64,000 bases of DNA from Sipunculus nudus (taxonomy: Eukaryota > Annelida > Sipuncula > Golfingiida > Sipunculidae): NCBI GenBank assembly GCA_026874595.1, contig CM049307.1, forward strand, positions 37,242,862 through 37,306,861, in the 5' to 3' direction. The translations under genes were made by a program, and so were the position numbers. The notes under the pieces were generated by a model. That model was not told where the DNA came from. It ran no database searches and was given only the letters and a program-made list of their open reading frames with translations. Below are positions 14,601 through 25,714 of the stretch, in pieces; position 1 is the stretch's first letter, and the number at the start of each line of letters is the position of its first letter.

Positions 14601-16743
14601 CATTACTGACGTGAGTAATATTGGTGAAGGGCAGAGCTCATATATTATTTTAGTCGTATCATTTATAGATATAGAAATGGGCGGTGGGGGAGAAAAAACT
14701 CAAGACCCTAACAATACATATCAATCAGTCCTAAAGTTTTCTTCTATGATCCGGTTTATATTTTTTCTGTTATATTCCATAATTCTTTATCGCACTATTC
14801 TCTGTATTGTGACAATAACAGGTTAGATAAAGTTGGACAAACTTGCAATTATAATAGTGTCTGTTTCGGTATTAACTATCGCATGTTGCTGCAATAAAAA
14901 ATGTTTTTAATTTTTTTTTGCCTACAAACATGGTTTTACTTTTTCCATCTTTATAAAGATGTAATAGGCTGTATACATAAATCTGGACTTTGACCTAATG
15001 AGTTAATTAGAAATTACGTCATGCAGACGTACGATTACTTGATTGCACACGTAATGCTGGATGCACCTTGCTGGGGTAAACCGTTCAATGTATGATCATC
15101 TTAGTTAAAAGAATAGTGTTTAATTACAAAAAAAATATACATTTAGAAGAAATTATGCCAATATATCTAAACGAAAAAGTGACTGAGACCCAATTAAAAA
15201 TTATTAAAAAAAGAATATAACTGTTTGTTTCATAGACCGTATATGAAGTGATCCTATTTCGTTCACAAAAGAAAAGTGTATGAATTCCTCTATAGTGTAA
15301 CGTGGACCTGGAAGCGAGGCGCTGCAGTCCCTACAGGAATCACTCCAGCCTCCCAATCATGCTACATAACGAGAAGTCACAGCTGTCACATCCAGGGGTA
15401 CTGTCACCAGAGAGAAGCAGAACGAGCTGGGACGTCCAGGATACCTTCAACGGAAATATAGGTACACGAAGAAATATGGTGTACGAAGAATTACAAATAT
15501 ATTTAGATATATAGGTATACGAATAAATAAAGGAATACGAGAAAATATATGTATATACGAGAAAACATATTAATTGTTCGAGGGAATAAGGGCATACAAG
15601 GAAATATATGTGCACGAGGAAACCCAGGTGTACGAAAAATTATGAGTAATTCGATGTTCAAGGAAATATAAGGGTACCATAAACTATAGGTAAACAGGGG
15701 CATATAGGTATATGACGAAAAATAAGGGCTCTAGGAAACATAGACATGCTTGAAAATATAGATGTACGAAGAAATGTAGATTTATTTTCATGTATTATAT
15801 GGTTATCTACATGAAATACATTGTTTAATATATTTTATTTACATTTTGATTATGATTGTTCTTATGCGGATAATAAGTATTTAAAATTTACAATTTATTG
15901 ACTTAGAATTAGTGCCGTTTTAAGGACACAACAGATAGAACTTTAAATAATACTGAATAAATTCAATAAACACATAGGCAAACTTTATTTCAGGCACTAT
16001 TTAAGATCACCAGTTTCTCAATGGTGACTGTAATTTTTCCTCACCAAACATGTATGTAAATAGCTATGTGCCTCTGACGTTCTTGTTTACCATGACGTTC
16101 TTTTTAATTATTTTACGTCTCATTCAGGTTTATTCATCACGTTCTACCTTCTGGTGACGACGAGTTTTGTTTGTGTTGCCGTGCCCTATAACGCCCTCAT
16201 CGCTGACAAGTCTCACCCGGACCAAAGAGGTAGGAGAACCGGCACTTTCTAAATTGTATCCATTTCCATGTTTTGTATTATTCCAGTGAATGAATGTTAA
16301 CAAATCCTGCATATTTAATATCTAAAAATAAATTCATTGGTGTTTACAATGTGGTCATTTATAACATCATGCAAAAGGTTCCATACAACATTTATAAGCT
16401 AACCCTTTATTGTTTTGTGAAAACACCATTCAGAATTTGCAGACGTTTAGTCTTGATCTAAGTATGCACGTGACACATTTACTTAATATCAATATTAAGT
16501 TAATTCCTAACTTTGTAATGATAGCAAGAACCTAGATTTATTTAAACATTAAGCATGGATTTCTTATTGTAGGGTTGAACTCCGGGATGATGGGGTTCAT
16601 GATTTTGTTTGGTAACATCACTGGGGCAGCCGTGGGGTTGTTCTTTCTTGTGAGTTATGAAACATTTGTCTTGCATGAGAGTCTTTTATTCTGAAACTAA
16701 AACCACTGGTTCCTACTGATATATATATATATATATATATATA

Positions 16744-16777
<34 letters not shown>

Positions 16778-16910
16778 CTCTGAAGAAAAACAACACTGTA
16801 AATTCACTACAGTCTGTTTCACGGGATGCGACCCGATCATTAGGTGAATGTTGTTAGAATGAAGCTAACGGCGTGGTTTGAAAAGCAAATGACAAATGCA
16901 AGAAGCATTT

Positions 16911-16953
<43 letters not shown>

Positions 16954-19826
16954 AATATATGGTTAAAAGTAAGGGTGGAAATGCTTCTTGCATTTGTTTT
17001 TTTTACTTTTCGCTGTGGATCTGTTCTCTCAGTTAACGATGGTAGAAGCATATAATAATTGCATTAATAATTATCTTTTTATGCGTCTGATGTGATAAAT
17101 GTAATCGGCATACAGGTCTGTCATATTTTTCAATCGGATTTTTCCAAAAAATAACCTTTGCTTATTTATAGGACTAGCTTTGTACCTTTTAGAAATTACC
17201 ATTGAAACGTTGATGCACTGTTCGACTGTTACCATTAGGTAAAGGGAAAGGTAATAATCGTATGACAGAGGACTTTTTATCTGTTTGAATCCTTCAGGAT
17301 TTATGTGATGGGAAAGAGAACTGCAGGCACACAGTGATTATATTTACCTATTTGAATGACAAAGTCTGAATTTACATAAATTGTACATCTTCCTTTTCAG
17401 TTAAGGGTTCAAATAACATAAATCTTTGGATAATGTGAAGGTCATGGATGATGTATAGGCCTAGGTCATTTTCAGAACATTTCACATTGTTAAAACTGAA
17501 AAGATGATCAGAAACAGTTTATATTAACAGGATATGGGTGTTCTCGGCGCCTACAGCTGTGTGGTTGTACTCCTGCTCGCCTGCGTCCTCATCACTGTCT
17601 TCTCAACACCAGAATCCCCCAGCAAACCGGTGTTCGAACCTGTCGGTAGGTTTATAATCTTGGGCTTGACCCCGGCAGCAGTTCCATTAGCTACAGGCCT
17701 GTAACGCAAACCATTCCTTATTTAATTGTTCTTTCTTGTAAGCATTACAGACCCTGAGGTGGAGAGTTTACCCTCTAAAGCTTGGTCAGATCTGACCAAA
17801 GTGGTTCAGACCATGATATTCAGCGTTCGGCGTGAGGACATCCAACAATCCCTACATATTATGCATAATACAGTTGTGCTGACTCAGTTGGGATATAAAT
17901 TGTAACGTAATCTTCACTATATATGTATGAAAATATTGGCACCTACCCTCAAGAAAACTAGATAATTGTTGCCGCCATCGGCTCTTGTTAACAGACTGGC
18001 AAGGCACGCTCGGAAAGCTAAGGAGGGTCTTTTCTCGTGCGACGTCATGGGGATCTATGAGGGAACCACCATCTATCGGGTATTATAAGGTAGTTTACAT
18101 AGACCCCCCTTTTAATTTGCATGAGATTCCCGTTTGGGGTTGCGTCGAATCAAAGGGAAAACTCTCCCCCACAGGTGTTCGGATTCCATTCCTGAAAGGA
18201 GTCTGAATGTTCGGGCTACAGTTCATTCTTATGATCTTGTATTATGTAAATTGAATAGGTCGCTCAGGATATGCAACACATTGCCGCTTGAGCGTGCAAT
18301 AAAAATGACTGACTGGTGAATGACTGTTTTATACAAATTGACATAAACATAAACATAAAATCAATGAACCGCTCGTGTTCGCTAATTTTCAGGTTGGAAA
18401 ACAATATTTCTAGGATTCTGGGAACCTCTCAAAGGTAAGAAATCAATGTTCTTGTCTGAAATTGGTGAATGAGTACATACATAAGACTGGTGTAAGGAAT
18501 GATAATGCCTTTACACTTTCTGTTGTGGAAGGTTTCTGCAAGGGACAGTCATCAGAGTTTATCAAGAGTATAAGTATAATGAACATTGCGATAACAATGC
18601 CTGTAAGGTAATGAGTACACTGTAGGATATATGTTGCTGACAACTCTGAAAGAATTCACAAAACAATATTACAAACCCCTAAAAAATAAGGTTAAAGGGT
18701 AAATATAAGAAAAAATCTGATTCCAAAGCCATATTCCTAGAAGTAATTACTTTAACTATGAGTGTATGTAGCTTGATTTAGATGTTTCGGTACAGAAATA
18801 TATTTTCTTCCACATAAGGGCAGAAAGTAATTACTTTTATGAACATTTTTACCCTCAGAACATAACTTCCGGTGGGTGTTCTTCACGAGGTTCCTGATGC
18901 AGCAAGGAGTGTCAACAGTCGTGGGGTAGGTCAGCATAATATAAGATCTGTTATCTCCACCAGAGGTCGCTGTGGTGCTCTCGTTTTATCACTATCGGAC
19001 AGTTTCTAATTTACGTAGAATGTACTTCAAGATGACATACCATCTTAAATGTTCAGCCAGATTGTCTAATATTCAGCCAAGGATGTATTATCGAGTATAT
19101 ATTCCTTGTAATATTAGGTAATTTTCAAACGGGGAAATGTACGTAATTTCACACACCGAACGTGCATGTTGGCCATCGGGAACACTATCAGGTGCATTGT
19201 GAAAGAAAAGATAATTGTCAGGCTATAGATTGAGAATACAACTATAGAAGTCTGCTGTGAAATAAACAACATGATGAAGAAAAAAACATGTATCCATGCA
19301 CTATGTTGCCATAAACAGGTTTAAAACGACTAATATTTTTTTAGAAAGCGAAAGTGCTATTTATTCCAGTAAGCTAAACTGATAACAATTGTGGACAAAA
19401 GATTGATTGAGAGATTGGAAGTCGAGAAATGCTAATAAACGCACCCTTGACCGGGGCCTGGCATTTTTTTAGTGTCTCAAACTGCAAAGCTTATAGTCAA
19501 CTCTCTGTACGTGTGCCGAAAACATCCATTTAAAATAAATGACTTAACTTAACGCATTATACTTCATTTCACACTTTGTACAATCATGTTTATCTGAAAA
19601 GGTCGCAAAAACATATTAATAGTATATAAATTACCGATGATTCCTTCCGTTTTCTTCAGCTTCCTGGAGTACTGGCTGTCAGACATGGTGACCCTCCCGC
19701 TCTGCTGGTCCCCTCAGAGGTCTGTCGCCATGATGCTCCTGCCGCTGCTTGGTACTGCCGCTATCAGGCAAGTATAACCTGTACACAAAATTAAAGCTGG
19801 ACAACATGTTTATAAATATATAAATA

Positions 19827-19878
<52 letters not shown>

Positions 19879-22800
19879 TGTACAATCTATACAATTAGAT
19901 AGGCGGATACAAACTGTACAACTATGACAACCTGATTTCCAGAAGATAAAAATCCAGAATTAAAAGTATATTTATGTCTTACCCCACCCCCCGACTCCAG
20001 GGGAGACGTTGTTTTCAGTGCCGTCTTTACGCTCCCGAGGCAGCCGAAATCTTGCGCTTCTAAAGAAGCTACTGATTTTCCCGCTTCCTGCTTTGACCGT
20101 TTATGATGCACTTAAACAACAGGTGGTGCACATGGGCCTGTCTGCTGACAAAAACTGCTGATGTGACCTGCAGCCAACCAAATGCAAGTCAACAAACACT
20201 CGACAGGCATCAGGCTCCGCACAGAAACCACGTGTAGGGCAATTCTCTCTGAGCCTGTGCCCTGTTCAAACGGTCGCTGGGGCGATGAGCTGTCACTCAA
20301 AACGAAATGAACAACATTGGCTTCGTGTATTCCTCGCTTGGCTGGTAAACCGTTTTGTCTCTTCAGCACAGGGTCTCATCTGATTGGACCAAAATACAGT
20401 GCTCCCCTCTGGTGTACAGATTCAGGATACAAGGTCATAACAAACAGCGCTTACGATAAAGGTAGTTGGCCTATGGGTAGAACGCTGAGTAAAGAGCGTA
20501 TGCCTTCGTCGTCTGTCGTCGTCAGTTGTCGTCGTCGTCTGTAGGATATCTTGTGAACGTGATAACTGTTGAAGAGATGCATATTTTCCTACAAAATTTA
20601 AACACTCATTGTTCATCCAAAAATCTCGGACGAGTTTGAACTTCATAACTTTGAAGTATTTAACATTTTGTCCTCAAATTCGGTACACCTATTGTTCCTA
20701 CCAAGTTCTCGGACGAGTTCGAAACGGGGTGACCTTGACCAGGATCTTCAAGGTCAAATCGGCCGAATTATATTTTGCTTAAAAAATTTTAAACACTCAA
20801 TGTTCATCCCTGTATCGGAGAGGAGTTTGGAATCCGGTGACCTTAACCTTCAACTTCAAGGTCAAATCTGCCGAAATGTGAAATTCTTGTGAACCTCATA
20901 ACTCTAGAATTATTAACATTTTGTCCTCAAATTTGGTGCACCAATTGTTCCTAACAAGTTCTCGGAGAAATTCGAAACCCTGTGACCTTGACCTTCATAT
21001 TCAAGGTCAAATCTACCGAAATATCACATTTTTGTGAACCCGTTAACTCTTGAAGTATTTCATATTTTTTACTCAAATTTAGTACACCAAGTGCTCCTAC
21101 CAATTTCTCGGACGAGTTCGTAATCGGGTGACCTTGACCAAGATTGTGGTGATCTGAGTATACGTTGAGTATAAGGTGGTGTCGCCACCTAGTGGATATG
21201 GTTGTAAAAAGATTTCTTTGGAGTCTTTACGGTAAAAGGGAGGAAAAAGGAACAGCGGGATAATGGCGTTCTTTAGAGTGAACGCTGAAATGTTTTTGTG
21301 AAATCCAATAAAGGATATTGGACTATACCAGTGTTGTTATTACTTACAAATACCACAAAGATCTTCAAGGTCAAATCGGCCGTATTATTGTTATAGTCTT
21401 GTCAACGCTAAAACTTTTGAAGGGCTGCATATTTTCCTCCCAAAATTTTAAACACTCCTTGTTCCTACCAAAGTCTCGAAGAAGTTCTAAATCCAATGAC
21501 CTTTACCTTGATCTTCAAGGTCAAATTTATGCAATTCTAGAATAATTGTGACCTCCATAACTTTGGAAGTACTGAAGATGTTTTCTAGAAATTTGACACA
21601 CCAGTTCTTTCTGTCAAAATCTCATTGAAGGGGTCACCTTGACCTTGAACTCCACAGTCAAATCTGCTGAAATCTGGAATCAGTGTTTTGAGATAGTGCA
21701 TATATTACCCCTAATGTTTTTGGTTTGCCCATTGGGGAGAGACATATATCTGTTATCTTTTATCTCTTTTCTAAATGCATTACATTGGCTTCACATATTT
21801 GATTACAGTTCCGTGTTATGTGGTATCGTGTCGGACAGGCTGGCTCGAAGGAAACCACTCGTCATAATATCAGGTAAAATATGTAATTGAATATATCAAC
21901 AAAACACGATACATACTTCCCTTTTATCAGCTCTAGTCTACCATTTATATTTATTACCTGTGTATAAAACTCTAATTTTCCATCCCGATTATTTTTATAG
22001 TTTTAAGAGGAATCAAATGACCCCATCTGTTAAGGTTATTACTTTAGTCCTACCGAATCGCAGTTCCCATGTGTCAAACAACGTGCATTGTCTCATGTAA
22101 TAATCTGTCGGTTGTCATTTTGAAAAGAAATTTTAATGCTATAGCTTTTTTTGCCAAGTAATTATGTGACCTCAGATTCCCAGTTCGTTTCTGGAATATC
22201 GGCCACTAATCATATATTATAGCTTTGTCTGACTTTGACTGTGCGACGGGGATGATTTTTTGCTCCATATATACAGGAACTTAAATTTAGTTTTATCGGA
22301 AGCATTCAATTTTAACTTGTTTAATATTGGCAATGGCGTTTTGATATATAATTTCAGTAGTACTCGTCAAGTAGCCAGATTAAGTGTAAACTGTATGACA
22401 TTGATAATGTTATTGATTTGATATTTGTATAGCCATGATGATGTGTGTGGTGACGGCTGTTCTGGCGTTTATCAGAGGACAACATGCCTTCTACATCGCC
22501 GTGGCTCTGGCATTTGTGTTTGGTAAGTGACAGAATAAACATTTTATCTCATATTACCCATTAGTTATAAATTTGGTAAGTGGTTGAACAAACATTTTGT
22601 TTCAAAAAAAATTTTAAGAATCGATAAACTATTACCGTTACAGAGTCACTTTCTTTGAAATGTATTTTCTCCAGCGTTCTGAATTGTTTATCCTGAGACC
22701 CAAATTAAGCTTTCATATAGTGAATAATTTCATGTCAATTTTTTTTGTGAAGACGCGAGAAAAGATGAAAATATAAGAAAATATGGAACGCATTGACTGT

Positions 22801-23574
22801 CAGTAGCGAAACTGGCACAAATTTAACGTTTTAGTCTTTCCGGATGTGTTATAGACTTAAGTTTTATAAGAAGCCACACCAAGTCAAAACTATTTACTAC
22901 ATGTTTCACAAATCCACTTTTTTTCTTTCAAGGTGCCGGATTCGGTGCCTTTGTCGCTGTTGACTTTGCTTTGGTTATGGACGTGCTACCACAAGAAAAA
23001 GAAAAGGCAAAGGATATTGCAGTATGGCATCAGGTAGTCTGAACCTACTGTATCATGAACTATTATATCCCGTGAAAACTAATATTGGCCTTTCGCAAAC
23101 ATCATAAATATATTATTAGGTCGTCAAACTAATAGTCGAATGTATTCCTTTGCTTTATCGTTTCAATTTTTTTTCGTAAATTAGTAAAACAATAGGCCTT
23201 ACTCGAACGCAAAGGCTAAAAATGGTAATCACAACAGCACATACTCTGAAGCTGCAACCTATAACTAACTTCCGTTCAGCATTGAAGTTTTTTGTAACAT
23301 TTTACATGTTTAGGCTATGGTCAGAACCATGGTAACATTTATGACTTCATTGTGACCTCTGTGGTATTTTTTCCGTTCAGTTCATTTAAATTTTACTTTT
23401 TAGGCTATGGTTCTCCCACAAGCTCTTGCGACACCGATCGGTGGTGTTCTTTTGGATGTGTTTGAGAGTGTGAACTGTCACATCGGCCTGGGTTACATCA
23501 TCCTCTTCCTCATCACCACAATGTACTTTTTCTGTAGTGGACTGTTTGTGCTTAAAATCAGGGGAGTCAGGTAA
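11062..23574 (+). CDS. SLC45/GPH-like MFS transporter, 17 exons, 511 aa
   Basis: Coding exons: 11062-11111, 11767-11891, 12798-12878, 13507-13612, 13920-13964, 14586-14610, 15296-15461, 16128-16229, 16573-16649, 17531-17645, 18393-18434, 18859-18925, 19660-19767, 21809-21873, 22433-22522, 22933-23033, 23404-23574. They sum to 1536 nt (511 codons plus TAA) with unbroken phase. The product is a polytopic membrane permease. TM1 is about residues 30-55. Loop motif A is at 96-111 (GMWSDRL...RFGQRRP) with a second copy at 375-384 ([10 protein letters not shown]). [14 protein letters not shown] follows the central hydrophobic block, and [12 protein letters not shown] lies near the C-terminus. Residues 136-200 form a hydrophilic insert. 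The RxGxRRP form of motif A and the PYNALIAD...QRG block are typical of SLC45/GPH permeases, which move sugars or related solutes with protons; the substrate here is unknown. The start ATG is supported by exon-1 phase. The weakest joint is the exon 4 donor (GTCTGT). Intron 13 uses a GC donor. Confidence 0.9.
11273..11685. repeat. (TA)n cluster in transporter intron 1
   Basis: Three long TA runs: 11273-11327, 11414-11473 and 11607-11685 (the last interrupted by CACA/TGTA). The first two bracket the conserved 86-bp element at 11331-11416. Such TA-flanked blocks are typical of small non-autonomous elements that carry or seed a microsatellite. Confidence 0.9.
11331..11416 (+). repeat. TA-flanked 86-bp element, copy A
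   Basis: Conserved unit containing GATCGGGTCGCATCCCGTGA and CAGTGTTGTTTTTCTTCAG. It is the reverse complement of 16774-16859 with about three mismatches. (TA)n lies on both sides. It is not coding. Probably a small dispersed element. Confidence 0.8.
13507..13612 (+). CDS. Transporter exon 4, motif A
   Basis: This exon carries the diagnostic MFS loop 2-3 signature: [20 protein letters not shown], with the Asp-Arg and Arg-Arg pairs that gate the transport cycle in the family. The acceptor is TTTTTATTCAAAG. The donor chosen is TG|GTCTGT, because only that phase continues into the hydrophobic [11 protein letters not shown] segment of exon 5. The competing GTAATT four bases downstream gives a polar, unlikely continuation. 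Confidence 0.8.
14586..14610 (+). CDS. 25-nt micro-exon 6 of transporter
   Basis: Bounded by TTGCAG and GTGAGT, it encodes QRPENITD (plus one split codon) at the start of the hydrophilic insert. An NIT sequon makes N-glycosylation possible if this loop faces outside. Its phase (enters after 2 nt, leaves at 0) is exactly what exons 5 and 7 require, which is the main support for so short an exon. Confidence 0.65.
15296..15461 (+). CDS. Transporter exon 7, hydrophilic loop
   Basis: Encodes about 55 polar residues (CNVDLEARR... to ...TFNGNI) with no membrane segment, joining the first hydrophobic pairs to the GLFITFYLL helix in exon 8. The acceptor is CTCTATAG; the donor GTACAC is weak. The exon's last bases, GGAAATATAG, are also a unit of the minisatellite that begins here and runs into intron 7. 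Loop length is probably lineage-specific. Confidence 0.75.
15451..15780. repeat. Minisatellite spanning the exon 7 donor
   Basis: Diverged units of about 20-25 bp built on GGAAATATA(G/T)GT...ACGA(A/G). The first unit is the end of coding exon 7 with its splice donor; later units extend about 320 bp into intron 7. Several units keep a GT after the AATATA word, so they resemble extra donors. Confidence 0.7.
16774..16859 (-). repeat. TA-flanked 86-bp element, copy B (inverted)
   Basis: Inverted copy of 11331-11416 in transporter intron 9, again adjoining a (TA)n tract (16722-16776). The two copies are 5.4 kb apart and about 96 percent identical by eye. Confidence 0.8.
16892..16997. repeat. Perfect 22-bp inverted repeat around (TA)n
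   Basis: Arms at 16892-16913 (ACAAATGCAAGAAGCATTTC plus CA) and 16976-16997 are exact reverse complements, separated by 62 bp that is mostly (TA)n. The whole could form a long cruciform or hairpin. It lies 32 bp beyond copy B, so it may be part of the same composite element. Confidence 0.9.
19831..19874. repeat. (TA)n in transporter intron 13
   Basis: Pure TA microsatellite of about 22 units, just after a TATAAATATATAAATATATT lead-in. Confidence 0.9.
20640..21670. repeat. AAGGTCA-rich tandem repeat in intron 13
   Basis: Roughly 110-150 bp units, each with a GTGACCTTGACC word, then CTTCAAGGTCAAATC, an ...AACTCTTGAAGTATT word, a CTCAAATTxGGTACACC word and TTCTCGGACGAGTTCG. Copies centre near 20730, 20840, 20980, 21130, 21365, 21510 and 21640. 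They are interrupted by a solo LTR at 21145-21357. The same GACCTTGACC / TTCAAGGTCA word pair recurs at 27.0-27.3 kb and 54.7-55.0 kb. Confidence 0.8.
21145..21357 (+). mobile_element. Solo LTR, 213 bp, 5-bp target duplication
   Basis: The element begins TGTGGT and ends ACCACA (perfect 6-bp inverted termini with TG...CA). It is flanked on both sides by AAGAT (21140-21144 and 21358-21362). It splits a copy of the AAGGTCA repeat exactly where intact copies read straight through from GACCTTGACC to GATCTTCAAGGTC. An internal AATAAA lies at 21307-21312. These are the marks of a solo LTR left by recombination of a Gypsy-class or similar LTR retrotransposon. Internal gag/pol sequence is absent. The orientation is inferred from AATAAA. 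Confidence 0.85.
23404..23574 (+). CDS. Transporter last exon
   Basis: Encodes the final two hydrophobic helices, beginning [18 protein letters not shown] and ending FVLKIRGVR followed by TAA at 23572-23574. The D-V/I-AVWHQ sequence before it (exon 16) and the LPQ...PIGG motif match the C-terminal half of bacterial and fungal MFS permeases of this type. Confidence 0.85.
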   Translation, partial: AMVLPQALATPIGGVLLDVFESVNCHIGLGYIILFLITTMYFFCSGLFVLKIRGVR

Positions 23575-25131
23575 CCATGGTAACGCTCTTTAAAGTGGTT
23601 TATCTTAACGTGATCAAAGTGAGCACATCCAGACAACATGTCACCGGAAAGGTCATTTTGATGTGCTATATATTTGGTTATAAAAGGAATTGTATAACAG
23701 ATATACCTAGGCACAGGGGGCAAAGGAAAGTCAGGCATACCGATTGGCGTTCAAGATATTTCATATAATAACACAGGGTATCTTAGCTATTCGATGCTGC
23801 TTGCTTTTTATACATATATTCCTTCACTGTTATCTATGTATCTATGTTAACTTTCTTGCTGGTATCGTTTGAAGCGATGATTGACGGCTGAAATAGTTTA
23901 CATGCATGAACTTAAAAACTAGCCCTAACATTTATAGCTACTTCGGTAATGAGGGCGCTTCCTGATGCCCTTTTAAGGACAGTTGAGGCTGGTACACTTA
24001 TGATAATGAATAACATAATATATTAAATTTAAGTAAAGTTGTCAATTGGATTAAAAGCAAATTTATGAAGTATAGTTAGATTTACGTTTTACTGAATGCA
24101 TTGAGGAAAGGGTAATATTTGTTTAACATCTCATTTAAATCGACGATTGTCAGCAAACATGCGGTATACATGAAGGTTTTAGAAAATACCTGTCTGCTCA
24201 GGGACGTGTGTATTTTATGACAAAAATAGAAATATATATTTTTCTGAGATCCTCTTGATCTTGGCATGATGCATGAATGCAAAGTGGATGTAAAAAGAAG
24301 AATAATTGATCAGTACCACCTGAGACATATTTTAATGGTCAAACTTCACCGGGCACGTTTAATAAAATTTCAAATGGTATTAATTCCCTGAACCAATTAA
24401 CTTACCAGTCAAAACAAAATTATATGTGCTTTAAAACATTGTTGATTATGGTCCCATTTATTCCCATTTGATTGAGTGCATGTTCCCGCCTACATATTTG
24501 ATTCGAATCTTGTGTTCACCTTGGTTTGTATTAATGTCTTTGGCCTTTTAATCCTTTATCGCTGAATATATATATTTCTTAAAGGGGATATCTGAACTCC
24601 TTATTATAGCAGATATACACTTAAAGTTGTTACTCGGGCAAATTCAACCACGATGGATGCAACTTCGATCACGATCCTTGTCGACATGCCGCAAGCCCAG
24701 TTGAAGGCAGCCTAATGGAAAAGTAGAATAAGGAAAACTAAGGAAGAATATTCAAAACGACAACCAACAACTTGTGACGTCATCGCTTGCTTCCGTGACA
24801 GCATCCTTCCGCCATAGGTCGTTTCTACTCTTAGCGACACTCTCCCAGTTAGGATTGTGTGGACGGCCATGTTTTAATTGTCGAGCTTTGCAATCAAAAT
24901 TTGAAACATTTAAAGGAACACCTGTTTAAATTCAACATGCGCATGCTTACAAAATATTTATTATTCCGTGAGGGGCGTAGCCAGGACTGAGGGAGGGGAT
25001 GGGAGGCCATGATCAGTGACGGATCCAAAAATTCGAGAAGGGGGGGGGGGGGCGTCAATATGTATGGGTATTACGAAATCTAAGTGTTATATATATATGT
25101 GTGTGTGTGTATTTGTATTTATATGCATATA

Positions 25132-25176
<45 letters not shown>

Positions 25177-25270
25177 ATATATATACATACATATATATAT
25201 GAAAATATATATTTTTTTCTTTCATATTTTTATTGTTTTGAAACAATTTTCATAAAAAAATATATGTCAT
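23575..25270. other. 3' flank of transporter, no other gene
   Basis: AT-rich sequence with the transporter's likely 3' UTR at its left end. A poly-G run lies near 25041-25052, and a (TA)n block at 25132-25195 gives rise to two meaningless ORFs rich in Tyr-Ile. Nothing else is supported. Confidence 0.5.
24361..24366 (+). terminator. Candidate poly-A signal of transporter
   Basis: First canonical AATAAA found downstream of the transporter stop codon, about 790 bp into the putative 3' UTR. No transcript evidence, so the 3' end is a guess. Confidence 0.35.
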
Positions 25271-25714
25271 TAAGAAGCCCCGGTGCATTATGGGTATAGA
25301 ATTCCTATACCTTCATTTTTCCTGCCAAGCAGAGCCGTTCTCTTGCGAGTCCGAATTTGACCATACAGTGTACCGTGGCAGTGGTTGTCATCTGCTGGAT
25401 CATGACGATACCCTGCTGGATAAGTTTAATCGCGGTTGGTCACTTAACTTGAAGTCTTCAGCGTCGGAGAAAAACGATACGTCACAAGAGACTACTGTGA
25501 GGCTAAAGAAAATAAGATGTACCGGTACCATTAAGAAGCATGGTCAAGAAAGCAGATGGCAACTAGAATTTCTTGGCACCTCAGGTGCCATAGTATCCCC
25601 AGACGAGCAATCCCCACACCCTTTAAGAATAGACCCCCATGGAATGTTCCTGACATATGATATGACTCCAAATTTATGGCACCATTGATCCCAGTTAAAC
25701 TCCTCATGTTTGCG

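Noticed and set aside
25016..25255. Paired Tyr-Ile-rich ORFs
   Set aside because: Pure translations of a (TA)n microsatellite, as are the ORFs at 11343-11813, 34520-34771, 43024-43218 and 53540-53788.
25290..25688. 132-codon plus-strand ORF
   Set aside because: Its 3' part lies at the edge of the GGCGCCACC repeat array, an opposing ORF of similar length covers it, and no motif was recognised.
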